Assembly (NCBI GenBank): GCA_023511295.1
Contig: JAIMBT010000003.1
Coordinates: 62,001 to 126,000 of the forward strand
Direction: 5' to 3'
DNA length: 64,000 nt
Source of the DNA: Alicyclobacillus sp.
Lineage (GTDB): Bacteria > Bacillota > Bacilli > Alicyclobacillales > Alicyclobacillaceae
A model generated the notes under the pieces. The model was not told the origin of the DNA, ran no database searches, and worked only from the letters and a program-made list of their open reading frames with translations. Position numbers and translations under genes: made by a program. Position 1 is the first letter of the stretch. Every line of letters begins with the position of its first letter. Below are positions 41,203 through 50,290 of this stretch, piece by piece.

Positions 41203-42522
41203 CTATGCCCTGGTCCCCCGGCGCGGGCTGCGTCGGCCGGTGGGCCCGCCTCGCGCACCAGCGGCCCCATCCCGTCCGTCCGCGGATTGGCCGCGCCGGA
41301 CCGTCCATCCGCCCACGGTCCCTTGCGGGCGGTTCAAGTCCCCAATCAGCCGCGGGCGCGCCGTGACCGCCGCCATGGCTGGCACCTGCAGCCGACCCCT
41401 GAGCTCCGGGCCTGACAAGGCCAACCAGCCCAGGCCCGGCAGGACGATATCGCAGCCAGCGGCGCCCGCCCGTATGCCGGCCGCTGGATTGAAGGTTGGG
41501 GCGCTGTGGCGAACCGGATCGATCTGCACGGGATACGCCGCCAACTCCCCGAGAACGGCACGGCACGTCGCACACGGTACGCGGAGGATGTCGTCCGCGT
41601 GCGATACGACGAACGCGTCCGCGTTGTCCCGCTTGGTCCGGTGTACGACGAGGTCGTTGCTGACGTAACAGACCGCTGTCTGCGGCGGGCCGTCGTCCAG
41701 GTCGAGGCGCGCGAGGCCACCCAACAGCAGCGTCTGCGGCGGTGTGAGCTGAAACACCCGCGGGCGCAAGGGAGCGCTCGGCACCGCGGCGGCCAGGCAG
41801 TCTGCACAGAGCACATCTGTCAAACGCTGGTTCAACACCAGGCCCGGCGTATCCAACAAGGTCACGGTCTGATTCGGCGTCACTGAGAGGCGGATCTCGC
41901 TCAGCCCGAGCGTCGTACCCGGGATGCGAGACGCAGTGAAGGGAACCGCGCCCTTCCCGGAACGCGCCGTTGCAGCCGCGTCGAGCTCGACCAGGCGGTT
42001 GAGCAAACTGGACTTCCCGACATTCGCCATGCCGACGGCATACACGCGCGGCTCGCGGCGCTGGCCGAGGAGGCTCCAGAGCCTGTCGAGACCCGTGCGG
42101 CGGTGGGCGCTCACGAAACACACATCCACCGGCCGGATGCCCTGTATCGCCAGCCGCTCCACCACCCATCCGCGCAGCGCCTGTGCGGAGATGTCCTGCG
42201 GCAGCAGGTCGACCTTGTTGACGACGGCGACGACCGGGCTGTTCCCGATGTACTCCGTCAGGCCCGGCACCCATGAACCTTCCAAGTCAAACACGTCCAA
42301 CACGTACAACACCAGGCCCGGTCGCTCTAAAATCTGCGCGACCGCCTTCGCATACTGCTCGGGCCGCAGGCCCACCTTGGATACCTCTCCATAGTGGCGG
42401 ATGCGAAAGCAGCGCCGGCAGAGCGGCGCCTCTCGGTTGCGGGCGCTCTCCGGCAGAAAACCCGGCGCCTGCTCGTCTTCACTCTGCAGTCTCGCGCCAC
42501 AGCCCACACAGATGTCGGTCAT
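41203..42522 (-). CDS. yqeH: Ribosome biogenesis GTPase YqeH (circularly permuted)
   Basis: YqeH is required for 30S assembly. The 439-residue protein begins with a zinc finger (CVGCGARL and CRRCFRIRHY). A circularly permuted GTPase domain follows, in which G4 NKVD and G5 come before G1 MANVGKSSL, G2 and G3 DTPG. It then has a C-terminal domain with a second CxxC (CATC) and a long Arg/Gly-rich tail of about 40 residues. The ATG overlaps the yqeG stop codon, with GGAGAGGAG upstream. Confidence 0.96.
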   Translation of the reverse strand: MTDICVGCGARLQSEDEQAPGFLPESARNREAPLCRRCFRIRHYGEVSKVGLRPEQYAKAVAQILERPGLVLYVLDVFDLEGSWVPGLTEYIGNSPVVAVVNKVDLLPQDISAQALRGWVVERLAIQGIRPVDVCFVSAHRRTGLDRLWSLLGQRREPRVYAVGMANVGKSSLLNRLVELDAAATARSGKGAVPFTASRIPGTTLGLSEIRLSVTPNQTVTLLDTPGLVLNQRLTDVLCADCLAAAVPSAPLRPRVFQLTPPQTLLLGGLARLDLDDGPPQTAVCYVSNDLVVHRTKRDNADAFVVSHADDILRVPCATCRAVLGELAAYPVQIDPVRHSAPTFNPAAGIRAGAAGCDIVLPGLGWLALSGPELRGRLQVPAMAAVTARPRLIGDLNRPQGTVGGWTVRRGQSADGRDGAAGARGGPTGRRSPRRGTRA

Positions 42523-43124
42523 ACCTCGTGACTCCTCTCCCGCTGCGAATGGGCTTCCCCGGCTGGTGACCCGCAGCCATCCAGTCCGTCCCCTCGCGAC
42601 TTCGCCGGGTCCGGCGTTCGCCGCGGCGGCGGTATGAGCAGGCCGCGGCGGGCCAGCGTCCGCAGGGCGACGCGCTCCACTTGCCGGACGACCTTCGTTC
42701 CCCAGAACTCGCGCGGATGAATCGGCACGACGAGAATCGTATACAGCCCTGCGCGCTTGCCGCCGCGGATGTCGGTGAAGATCTGGTCGCCGACCATCAC
42801 GCCTTCGCGGGCTGTACAGTCGAATCGGCGAAGGGCGGCGAGGAAGCCGTGCGGCGAAGGCTTGCGTGCACCGGCGATGAACGGGAGTCCGGTCTGCTCG
42901 GCAAACGCCGCGACGCGCGGGCCGTGGTTGTTGGATACGATGCAGATATCGAACCCCCGCTCCCTGGCGCGGCCAATCCACCGCTGCAGGTGCACCGGTA
43001 CCTCCGGGTCGTTCCAGGGTACCAGGGTATTGTCGAGGTCCGTTAAGATCAGGCGCCGGCCATCGCGCCACAGCTTGTCCAAGTCAATGGCGTCGACGTC
43101 CGGCAGGTATTCATCTGGAATCAA
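42519..43124 (-). CDS. yqeG: YqeG family HAD IIIA-type phosphatase
   Basis: YqeG is a small HAD-superfamily phosphatase of unknown substrate, next to yqeH in Bacilli. HAD motifs visible are LTDLDNTLVPW with the two catalytic aspartates, IVSNNHG, the lysine in GARKPSP and VMVGDQIFTDIRGG. Family similarity starts at LIPDEYLPD, but there is no ATG there. I give the TTG at 43122-43124; a CTG three codons earlier is 12 nt from the GGGAGGGGGAGG site and may be used, and GTG codons lie about 110 bp upstream. The last 45 residues are longer than in B. subtilis and Arg/Pro-rich. Confidence 0.9.
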   Translation of the reverse strand: MIPDEYLPDVDAIDLDKLWRDGRRLILTDLDNTLVPWNDPEVPVHLQRWIGRARERGFDICIVSNNHGPRVAAFAEQTGLPFIAGARKPSPHGFLAALRRFDCTAREGVMVGDQIFTDIRGGKRAGLYTILVVPIHPREFWGTKVVRQVERVALRTLARRGLLIPPPRRTPDPAKSRGDGLDGCGSPAGEAHSQRERSHEV

Positions 43125-43170
43125 ACCGTCCAGCCAGCTCGTGCGCCTCCCCCTCCCATCGCAAGCACCG

Positions 43171-43215
43171 AGCGGCCGCAGTCGGCCTGGCCGTTGCCAG
43201 GTCCCCGCGGCCGCT
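43171..43215 (-). promoter_or_regulatory. Long two-tier hairpin in the yqeG leader
   Basis: The outer arms AGCGGCCGC (43171-43179) and GCGGCCGCT (43207-43215) pair over 9 bp. Inside, CCTGGC (43186-43191) and GCCAGG (43196-43201) pair with a CGTT loop. It lies between a possible extended -10 promoter (TGCTACAGT, minus strand, 43274-43282) and the yqeG ribosome binding site, about 130 bp after sigK. No T-run follows. It may be a leader structure or a factor-dependent end for sigK mRNA. Confidence 0.45.
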
Positions 43216-43345
43216 TCGGACGTTCGCACACGCACAGGTGGACCCGTCCCCGTTCGGCACGGATTTGGCATTTACTGTAGCACATCGAAGCGCGCGGTTC
43301 CAGCTTCCGACGCGGGCGATGCCTCGCACGCGGCGCGCGCCTGTC

Positions 43346-44044
43346 TCACGTTCCACGTCCAGACCGCATCTGCTGATACAGCTGGGTCAGCGCCTTTCGT
43401 TCAATGCGCGACACGTACGACCGGGAGATGCCGAGTTCCGCAGCAATTTCTCGCTGCGTCCGCTCCTCACCGTCGGGGATGCCAAATCGTCTGCACAGGA
43501 CCTCTCGTTCGCGGCTCGGCAGCCTCGGCAGGTGCTCGTACAGCTTTTGTCGCTCCCAACTCAAGTCGACCACCTGCTCAATCTCTTCCGGGTCTGTCCC
43601 CAACAGGTCCAGTAGCGTCATCTCATTGCCGTCCTTGTCGGTCCCGATGGGGTCGTACAACGACGTCTCCCGCTGACGCTTCTTGTTGCTACGGATGTAC
43701 ATCAAAATCTCGTTGTTGATACAGCGGGCCGCAAAGGTCGCGAGCTTGACGCCGTGCTCCGGCCGGTACCGTTCCACCGCCTTGATGAGGCCAATGGTGC
43801 CGATGGAGATGAGGTCGTCGTTCTCCTCCACTCCCTCAAACCGCTTCACCAGATGCGCCACCAGGCGGAGGTTGTGCTCAATCAACTGGTTGCGCGCTTC
43901 CACGTCGCCAGCCTGCATACGCAGGACACAGGCGGCCTCCTCCTCCGCCGACAGCGGCGCAGGAAACGCGCCATGCTTGACGTACGAGACAAAGACGGAT
44001 ACGTCCTTGAGGACGAGGGCGAGCAACGCGAGTAAACCAGGCAT
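43346..44044 (-). CDS. sigK: Pro-sigma-K, late mother-cell sigma factor
   Basis: SigK directs the last mother-cell transcription programme in sporulation. The 232-residue protein is complete and in one piece, with no skin-type element interrupting it. It keeps the hydrophobic pro-sequence (MPGLLALLALVLKDVSVFVS, then YVKHGAFPAPLS) that must be removed by the SpoIVFB protease. Regions 2 (NLRLVAHLVKRFE and DDLISIGTIGLIKAV) and 4 (TQREIAAELGISRSYVSRIE) are clear. The ATG has GGAGGTGGA upstream. A SigE-like promoter overlaps the end of the upstream PBP gene. Confidence 0.98.
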   Translation of the reverse strand: MPGLLALLALVLKDVSVFVSYVKHGAFPAPLSAEEEAACVLRMQAGDVEARNQLIEHNLRLVAHLVKRFEGVEENDDLISIGTIGLIKAVERYRPEHGVKLATFAARCINNEILMYIRSNKKRQRETSLYDPIGTDKDGNEMTLLDLLGTDPEEIEQVVDLSWERQKLYEHLPRLPSREREVLCRRFGIPDGEERTQREIAAELGISRSYVSRIERKALTQLYQQMRSGRGT

Positions 44045-44072
44045 GCGTCCACCTCCGTCTGACCCGCTGTTC

Positions 44073-45605
44073 CTATCGTATGACCGACGGAGGAGGAAAC
44101 TGCCTGTACGCTCGCAAAAGCGACTGAACCGCGCGATGCACCTGGTCGTGCGCGGACTGTGCGTCAACGTCCGCTACGAACACACAAAACGCAACCTGCG
44201 GATGGTCAAACGGCGCGTACCCAATCAGCCACCCGTTGTCGCGCCCGTCCGGCAGCTGGGCGGTACCGGTCTTCGCTGCGACCGAAACGTCCGCGCCGGC
44301 GAGGTCGTGTGCTGTCCCGTCGGGGGACGTGACCGCGCGGCGCATCGCGTCTCCGAGCGCCTGGGCCGTCAGTGGCGACAGGGCTCGCGCAGATCCGGTC
44401 GGGCCAAACCACCGAATCACCCGGCCCCTGCGCTCGACATCCTGCACCAGTTGGACATCGGAATACTGGCCAAGGGTGGCGATGGTTCGCGCCAGATTCG
44501 CCGCCTGCAGGGGCGTGATGCGGACATCCTCCTGACCAATGGCGGTGTTGGCGAGGAGACCGTTGTCGCGACCGGATCGCCGGAACAACTGCCCCGCCTG
44601 CGCCTCGGCGAGCACTGGTTTCCCATCCGTCCGCTGTAACTGGGAGCTGTCAAGGTGCAGTTGCCGCCAGGCGGTGCTGAGCCCGGCCCGACCCAGTCGA
44701 GCCCCGACCTCCGCCAGTGCCACGTCGCACGAGGTCGCAAGCGCCTCGGTCAGCGTCTCCGGTCCGTGAACGCGCCAGCAACGCATGTTCACCCCCTCGA
44801 GCAGGGAACGCCCCTTGCACACGAACCGCGACCAGGGCGCAAACTGAAACGACTCCAAGCCGGCCGCTGCGGTCACCAGTTTCATCACAGACCCTGGCGT
44901 TTCGGCCGTCACAGCCGGAAGGGCCGCGGGGTCTGGGGATACGTCCGCCATCGCCAACAGGTGATTGTTCGCTACGTCAAGGACGACGGCGGCGCCTTCG
45001 CGGATGCCGGCGTCCCGCAGCGCGTCGTCTGCAGCCCGTTGCCACGCCGGACGGAGCGTCGTCCGCACGTCCGCGCCGGGCGCCGGCTGCACGCGAACCG
45101 TCTGTGCCCCGGCAATCGGCGGGGCCTGCTCCGAGGCGAGCACGGTGACGCCGACGAACCCGGGCCGGTCTCCGCGCAACACGCGGTCGAACCGCGCCTC
45201 GAGGCCACTTCGACCTTGCTCCTCGACCACTCGGGCCGGGTCCGGCCAGGTATCGGGCAATCCGACCGTTCCTGCCACACGGCGTGCGCTCCCTGCGGCG
45301 GCGGGCCCGGCCGCCCGCTCGGTATGAACGACGAACGAGATGTTCGCACGGCCTGCTTCCATCGACCGCCGCACGCGGCGGCCGGTCACCGGAAGCCCGT
45401 TGTCAAACCGAATACGCCCGCGCGCATCGTCTGTGACGACACCGCGCAGGTGCTCCAGCAGTGCTCGGGTCCGCAGGTGGTCCTGCCAGCGGATGGCGCC
45501 CGCGTGAAACCCGTCTGGCAGGAACGCCAACACGAACAGCCGCCCCAAGAGGGCGGCGAACGCCGTCGCGATACACGTCCAAAGCCAAGTGATTCGCCGC
45601 CTCAT
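44073..45605 (-). CDS. Class B penicillin-binding protein (transpeptidase)
   Basis: This 510-residue single-pass membrane protein crosslinks peptidoglycan. It has an N-terminal membrane helix (WLWTCIATAFAALLGRLFVLAF) and a short, Arg-rich dimerisation-type domain. The transpeptidase domain has the active-site SVMK motif (TPGSVMKLV), SCD in place of SxN (LATSCDVALAEVG), and KTG (AAKTGTAQL). No PASTA domains are present. It is upstream of sigK by 28 bp, which suggests a sporulation or elongation role, but the exact type (SpoVD-like or PbpA-like) cannot be decided from sequence alone. The ATG has GGGGGAGAG upstream. Confidence 0.9.
   Translation of the reverse strand: MRRRITWLWTCIATAFAALLGRLFVLAFLPDGFHAGAIRWQDHLRTRALLEHLRGVVTDDARGRIRFDNGLPVTGRRVRRSMEAGRANISFVVHTERAAGPAAAGSARRVAGTVGLPDTWPDPARVVEEQGRSGLEARFDRVLRGDRPGFVGVTVLASEQAPPIAGAQTVRVQPAPGADVRTTLRPAWQRAADDALRDAGIREGAAVVLDVANNHLLAMADVSPDPAALPAVTAETPGSVMKLVTAAAGLESFQFAPWSRFVCKGRSLLEGVNMRCWRVHGPETLTEALATSCDVALAEVGARLGRAGLSTAWRQLHLDSSQLQRTDGKPVLAEAQAGQLFRRSGRDNGLLANTAIGQEDVRITPLQAANLARTIATLGQYSDVQLVQDVERRGRVIRWFGPTGSARALSPLTAQALGDAMRRAVTSPDGTAHDLAGADVSVAAKTGTAQLPDGRDNGWLIGYAPFDHPQVAFCVFVADVDAQSAHDQVHRAVQSLLRAYRQFPPPSVIR
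44075..44103 (-). promoter_or_regulatory. SigE-like promoter of sigK
   Basis: On the minus strand GCAGTTT (44097-44103) and CATACGAT (44075-44082) are 14 bp apart. The -10 matches the SigE consensus CATACAmT at 7 of 8 positions and the -35 matches kmATATT at 5 of 7. It overlaps the last codons of the PBP gene and lies 30 bp before the sigK ATG. sigK is SigE-dependent in B. subtilis. Confidence 0.65.
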
Positions 45606-45731
45606 GACTCTCCCCCGTCGCGGTCGCCCATCCCATATTCGCTGAGATCAGCGTCGCCGAATCGACCGGGGTTCATACCTCCACCGGGCCCTGTGGGCCT
45701 GCCCGTGGATTCGCTGCCCATGGCAACCCCC

Positions 45732-46820
45732 TCACTGCCCGCCGTGTGCGCGCAAGTTGGCCTGGCTCTTCTGGATGTCGAGCAGGTGTTGCGCCTCCGT
45801 CGCAGAGAAGTAGCTGCCGCCGCTGCCGTCGTACTTTGCGACGTAGTAGAGGTAGTCCGTCTTCGCCGGGTGCAGGGCTGCCAGGATAGACGCCATCCCC
45901 GGACTGCCGATGGGCCCCGGCGGCAATCCCGCGTGCAGGTAGGTGTTGTACGGGTCCTGCACCTGCAAATCCTTATCGGTCACGATGTCGACGTGTCCGA
46001 GAATGTACTGGATGGTCGCGTCAATCTGTAACTTCATGCCGAGGTGCAGCCGGTTGTAGATGACGCTCGCAATCAGCGGACGGTCGGATTGGATCTTCGC
46101 TTCCCGCTCCACCATCGAGGCGATGGTGATGAGTTCCGGCAGGCTCTCTCCCTGCTTCTGCAGCGCCTCGGGGATGCCTGCGGCGTCGATGTGGCGCTGA
46201 AAGTCCTGCAGCATGGTGTCAACCACTTCGTGCGCCGATTCCTGGCGGACGAAGTCGTACGTATCCGGGAACAGGTAACCCTCGAAGCGGTACTTGATGT
46301 CCGGATTCGACGGAAGCGTGTGGACGAACGGCTCGTCGAAGTGCCCGGTCTGGACCTGTTCCAGGAACGCGGACTTCGAACACACACCGGCTGCCTGCAG
46401 ACGGTCTGCAATCTCGATCACGGTGAAGCCCTCCGGCACGGTCACAGTGACCGTCTCTGGAACGACATCGCCGTGGGTCATCTGCGAAACGATTTCCGAT
46501 ACCCGACTACCGGGGGAGATAGCGTACGTTCCCGCCTGAAGGCGACTCCCCACGCCCTTCCAGCGAACGTACAGTTGGAACACGAAGGCGCTGCGAATCA
46601 GCCCACTGCGCTCCAGGTCCCCCGCCAACTGGGCGACGGACTCCCCGGAGCGCACCACGATGCGCGTCTGCCCCCGGCCCGCCGCCGTGGGCGGCTGATA
46701 CGCGCTGTACAGCCACACACCGCACACGGCGACCGCCAAAACCACCGCTGCGCCCACCGCGGCGACCCACCAGACCCACCGCCGCTTGCTCCGGGAAGTT
46801 TTGTCCTCGAGGTCATGCAC
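45732..46820 (-). CDS. mltG: Endolytic murein transglycosylase MltG
   Basis: MltG cuts nascent glycan strands and so sets their length. From the GTG at 46818-46820 (GGAGGTGAACCGC upstream) it has 362 residues. It has one membrane helix (WWVAAVGAAVVLAVAVCGVWLY) and a LysM-like domain (IVVRSGESVAQLAGDL). The YceG catalytic domain carries the glutamate in ITIASMVEREA and the conserved LPPGPIGSPGMASILAALHP motif. It overlaps ruvX by 8 bp and is followed by the PBP gene. Confidence 0.96.
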   Translation of the reverse strand: MHDLEDKTSRSKRRWVWWVAAVGAAVVLAVAVCGVWLYSAYQPPTAAGRGQTRIVVRSGESVAQLAGDLERSGLIRSAFVFQLYVRWKGVGSRLQAGTYAISPGSRVSEIVSQMTHGDVVPETVTVTVPEGFTVIEIADRLQAAGVCSKSAFLEQVQTGHFDEPFVHTLPSNPDIKYRFEGYLFPDTYDFVRQESAHEVVDTMLQDFQRHIDAAGIPEALQKQGESLPELITIASMVEREAKIQSDRPLIASVIYNRLHLGMKLQIDATIQYILGHVDIVTDKDLQVQDPYNTYLHAGLPPGPIGSPGMASILAALHPAKTDYLYYVAKYDGSGGSYFSATEAQHLLDIQKSQANLRAHGGQ

Positions 46821-47268
46821 GCGGTTCACCTCCGTTGTCGCCGCTGCCCGGACGACGGTTGCGGTGGTCGAGAAAGGACTGCAGTAAGACCTGCGCAGCC
46901 ACGGCATCCACAACCTGTCGACGCCGAGCGCGCGACACGTCCGCTGCGACCAGCATGCGCTGGGCCGCGACCGTGGTCAACCGCTCATCGTACAGCGTGA
47001 CCGGACAATCGACCACGTCCTGCAACCTCGCGGCAAACTGCCGGCAGGCCTGCGCCTTCTCTCCTTCCCGGCCGTCCATGTGCAGCGGCAGTCCCACGAC
47101 CACTTCCGCTGCTTCGTGCACCTGCGCCAACGACGCGACCTCCTGCACCGCCTGTTCGTCGCCGCGCCGCTTTATCACCGTCAAACTGCTCGCAATCAAC
47201 CCGGTGGGGTCAGAGAGCGCAATCCCGATGCGCACCGTCCCGTAGTCAACCCCGAGGATTCTCGCCAT
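46813..47268 (-). CDS. ruvX: Holliday junction resolvase-like protein RuvX/YqgF
   Basis: RuvX/YqgF is an RNase H-fold nuclease acting in pre-16S rRNA processing and possibly Holliday junction resolution. The 151-residue protein has the fold's signatures: GVDYGTVRIGIALSD at the start, VVVGLPLHMDG, and YDERLTTVAAQRML. The ATG at 47266-47268 has GGAG upstream. It overlaps the IreB-family gene by 23 bp and mltG by 8 bp, the usual compact alaS-yrzL-ruvX-mltG order. Confidence 0.95.
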   Translation of the reverse strand: MARILGVDYGTVRIGIALSDPTGLIASSLTVIKRRGDEQAVQEVASLAQVHEAAEVVVGLPLHMDGREGEKAQACRQFAARLQDVVDCPVTLYDERLTTVAAQRMLVAADVSRARRRQVVDAVAAQVLLQSFLDHRNRRPGSGDNGGEPRA

Positions 47269-47512
47269 TGCGCTCCGCGTACGCCCGCACCAGTTCCTCA
47301 ATCAATTCGTCCCGCTCAATCCGGCGGATGGTGTTGCGCGCATCCAGGTGGTTGGTGATGTAGGCCGGATCTCCCGAAATCAAGTAGCCCGCAATCTGAT
47401 ACACCGGGTTGTACCCTTTTTCCGCCAACGCCCGGTAGGCCAGTTGAAAGGCCTTCCGCGCCGATTCGTTCTCGGACCGGGCTTGGTACCGCATCGTCTC
47501 GTCAAATCCCAT
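47246..47512 (-). CDS. IreB family regulatory phosphoprotein (YrzL)
   Basis: Members of this DUF965 family are small phosphoproteins; IreB of Enterococcus is a target of the Ser/Thr kinase IreK and affects envelope stress. The 88-residue protein begins MGFDETMRYQ and contains NPVYQIAGYLISGDPAYITNH and ARNTIRRIERDELIEELV, both highly conserved. The ATG at 47510-47512 has GAGGTGG upstream. The length equals B. subtilis YrzL. Confidence 0.95.
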   Translation of the reverse strand: MGFDETMRYQARSENESARKAFQLAYRALAEKGYNPVYQIAGYLISGDPAYITNHLDARNTIRRIERDELIEELVRAYAERNGENPRG

Positions 47513-47599
47513 CGCGGCCACCTCGCTTCTCTCGTTGCCACGCGGCGTATCGGGGGGAGGCACGTAATCCCTTCGTCCGCCACGTGGACATTCATTCTC

Positions 47600-50242
47600 T
47601 TAAATCGACGGATCTCCTGCGAACTGCCGCACAATCGCAGGTACCTGGCCGATGGCCGCGTCCACGCGACCGGGGTCCCGCCCGCCCGCTTGCGCGAGGT
47701 CCGGACGTCCACCCCCGCCGCCCGACGCCAACTTCGCGACCTCTTTGACGATGTTTCCGGCGTGCAGCCCGCGGCGTTGCAGGTCCTGAGACACAGCCGC
47801 AACGAACTGGGCCTTCCCGTCGTGCGGACTGCCCAACACGACGACGTGGGACGTCAGCCGGTCCCGCAGCTGATCCACCATCTGCCGCAGTCCCTCCATG
47901 CTCGTGTCAGGTACCACGGCCGCGAGCACGGGAATGCCTTGCACCGAGGTCACCTGGCCCAGCAGGTCCGCAGCCTGGCCTTGGCGCAGTTTGCCGAGCG
48001 CCGACTCCAAACGCCGCTCCGTCTCCTGCAGTTCGTGCTGGAGGCGTTCGATGCGCAGGACGAGATCTGCCGGCTGGGTCTTCAACAGCGCCGCGGCCTG
48101 CTGAACGCGGTGGTCCTGCTCCACCACCGCTTGGTAGGCGTAGCGGCCGGTGACCGCCTCAATTCGGCGCACACCGGAACCGATGCCCGCCTCCGACACG
48201 ATACGGAACAGGCCAATCACACCGGTGCGCTCGACATGGCAGCCGCCGCACAACTCGATGCTGTAGTCGCCCGCTTGGACCACGCGCACGCGCTTGCCAT
48301 ACTTCTCGCCGAACAGGGCCATCGCCCCCATCGCCTGTGCTGCCTCGAGGTCCATCTCCTCAATGACGACAGGATAGTCCATCCAGATGGCGTGGTTCAC
48401 CTTCGCTTCCACCTGCTCGAGTTCCTCCGCCGTGAGGGCCCCGAAATGCGAGAAGTCAAAGCGCAGCCGCCGGTCTTCCACGAGCGACCCGGCCTGCGCG
48501 ACGTGCTCGCCCAGCACTTCGCGCAGCGCTTTGTGCAGGAGGTGGGTCGCCGTGTGGTTCTTCACGATATCGCGACGCCAGTCGGTGCGCACCTCGGCCT
48601 CCACGCGCGCACCCATCTGCAGGGTGCCCTCCGTCACCCGGACCGTGTGCAGGTGTTGCCCGTGCGGCGCCTTGTGGACATCCACCACGTCGGCTCGTCC
48701 ACCCGCGAACCGCAAAACGCCTTGGTCCGCCACCTGGCCGCCGCTCTCCGCGTAGAACGGAGTCACATCGAGAATCACTTGAGCCGTCTGCCCGGCGCCG
48801 GCCGCCGGCGCGGGTTGACCCTCCTGGAACAGTGCGGCGATCACGCTCTCCGTGCGGAGCTGTTCGTATCCGACGAACCGACTCGGGACCGTCGTGGTTT
48901 CGAGCGCGGTCCGATCCGCATTCATCCCCTCCGTTGTGAGCCGCGCTGCCCGCGCCCGTTCCCGCTGCAAAGCCAACTCCGCCTCAAACCCTGCGCGATC
49001 AACCGACACCCCCTGCTCCCGCGCGACCTCTTCGGTCAAGTCGAGCGGAAAGCCGAAGGTGTCGTACAGCCGAAACGCGTCGGCGCCCGAGAGGACCTGG
49101 CCCCCGCTGGCCTTGACGTCCTGCAGCGCGGATTGCAGCAGTTGCTCGCCCTCCGCCAGCGTTTCGAGGAAGCGCTCTTCCTCGGTACGGATGACCCGCT
49201 CAATAAACGCCTGCTTGTCCCGCACTTCCGGGTAGTCGTTGCCCATGATGTCTGCGACCACCGCGGTCAGCCGATACAGGAATGGTTTCTCGACCCCGAG
49301 TTTACGGCCGCTTCGCACGGCGCGGCGCAACAGGCGGCGGATGATGTAACTGCGACCCTCATTGCCGGGCAGAACGCCATCGCCAATCGCGAAGGCCACC
49401 GTCCGCACGTGATCCGCGATGATTTTGAGGGAGACGTCCACCGCCTCTTGTTCGCCAAAGCGTACGCCTGCGATGTCGGCCGCCGCCGCGATGATGGTGC
49501 GGAACAGGTCGGTTTCAAAATTGGTCGGGACGTCCTGCAGAATGCTCGAGATGCGCTCCAAGCCCATCCCGGTGTCGATGTTCTTTTTCGGCAGCGGCGT
49601 ATATTCCCCGTTCGCTTCTTTGTTGTACTGGGTGAACACCAGGTTCCACACTTCGAGGAAGCGGTCGCAGTCGCATCCGGGTCCACAGGTGGGCTGCCCG
49701 CAGCCGAACGCTTCACCGCGATCATAAAAGATCTCGGAACACGGACCGCACGGTCCTTCGCCAATCTCCCAGAAGTTGTCCTCGTCGCCGAGTACGATCC
49801 GCTCCTTTGGGATACCGACAACCTCATGCCAAATCTGAAACGCCTCGTCGTCGGAGTGATGCACCGTCACGGACAGCCTGTCTCCCGGCAGTTCCAGGAC
49901 CTGCGTCAAGAATTCCCACGCCCACGGGATGGCTTCCCGCTTGAAGTAGTCACCAAACGAGAAGTTGCCGAGCATCTCAAACATCGTGTGGTGGCGCGCG
50001 GTGTGACCGACGTTCTCGATGTCGTTGGTTCGGATGCACTTCTGTGCAGTCACGATACGCGGACACTCGGGAATCTCCCGCCCGTCGAAGTACGGCTTGA
50101 GCGGGGCCATGCCCGCGTTGATCCAGAGCAGCGTCGGGTCGTCGTGCGGCACCAGGCTGGCGCTCGGGAGCGCCAGGTGTCCTTTTTGCACGAAGAAGTC
50201 CTTGAAGGCGTTGCGAATTTGTTCTGCACTCCACGGTTTCAC
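47600..50242 (-). CDS. alaS: Alanyl-tRNA synthetase AlaS
   Basis: AlaS charges tRNA-Ala and edits Ser/Gly errors. The 880-residue protein has the class II catalytic core (FFVQKGHLALPSASLVP and GLERISSILQ), the tRNA-recognition domain, and the editing domain with zinc ligands HTATHLLH and CGGCHVERTG. It ends in a C-terminal DHHA1-type domain with a Gly-rich segment (LASGGGGGRPDLAQAGG). It starts with GTG after GGAGGAGGAG. A T-box riboswitch and consensus promoter precede it. Confidence 0.99.
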   Translation of the reverse strand: MKPWSAEQIRNAFKDFFVQKGHLALPSASLVPHDDPTLLWINAGMAPLKPYFDGREIPECPRIVTAQKCIRTNDIENVGHTARHHTMFEMLGNFSFGDYFKREAIPWAWEFLTQVLELPGDRLSVTVHHSDDEAFQIWHEVVGIPKERIVLGDEDNFWEIGEGPCGPCSEIFYDRGEAFGCGQPTCGPGCDCDRFLEVWNLVFTQYNKEANGEYTPLPKKNIDTGMGLERISSILQDVPTNFETDLFRTIIAAAADIAGVRFGEQEAVDVSLKIIADHVRTVAFAIGDGVLPGNEGRSYIIRRLLRRAVRSGRKLGVEKPFLYRLTAVVADIMGNDYPEVRDKQAFIERVIRTEEERFLETLAEGEQLLQSALQDVKASGGQVLSGADAFRLYDTFGFPLDLTEEVAREQGVSVDRAGFEAELALQRERARAARLTTEGMNADRTALETTTVPSRFVGYEQLRTESVIAALFQEGQPAPAAGAGQTAQVILDVTPFYAESGGQVADQGVLRFAGGRADVVDVHKAPHGQHLHTVRVTEGTLQMGARVEAEVRTDWRRDIVKNHTATHLLHKALREVLGEHVAQAGSLVEDRRLRFDFSHFGALTAEELEQVEAKVNHAIWMDYPVVIEEMDLEAAQAMGAMALFGEKYGKRVRVVQAGDYSIELCGGCHVERTGVIGLFRIVSEAGIGSGVRRIEAVTGRYAYQAVVEQDHRVQQAAALLKTQPADLVLRIERLQHELQETERRLESALGKLRQGQAADLLGQVTSVQGIPVLAAVVPDTSMEGLRQMVDQLRDRLTSHVVVLGSPHDGKAQFVAAVSQDLQRRGLHAGNIVKEVAKLASGGGGGRPDLAQAGGRDPGRVDAAIGQVPAIVRQFAGDPSI

Positions 50243-50290
50243 AGGTCTGTCTCCTCCTCCAAATCACCGCCGGATGCTGCGGAAACGACA

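Noticed and set aside
45602-45676. A 24-codon frame overlapping the PBP start in an ATGA arrangement
   Set aside because: The GGAGGT ribosome binding site directly abuts its ATG with no spacer, and the peptide shows no family; a leader peptide is possible but unsupported.
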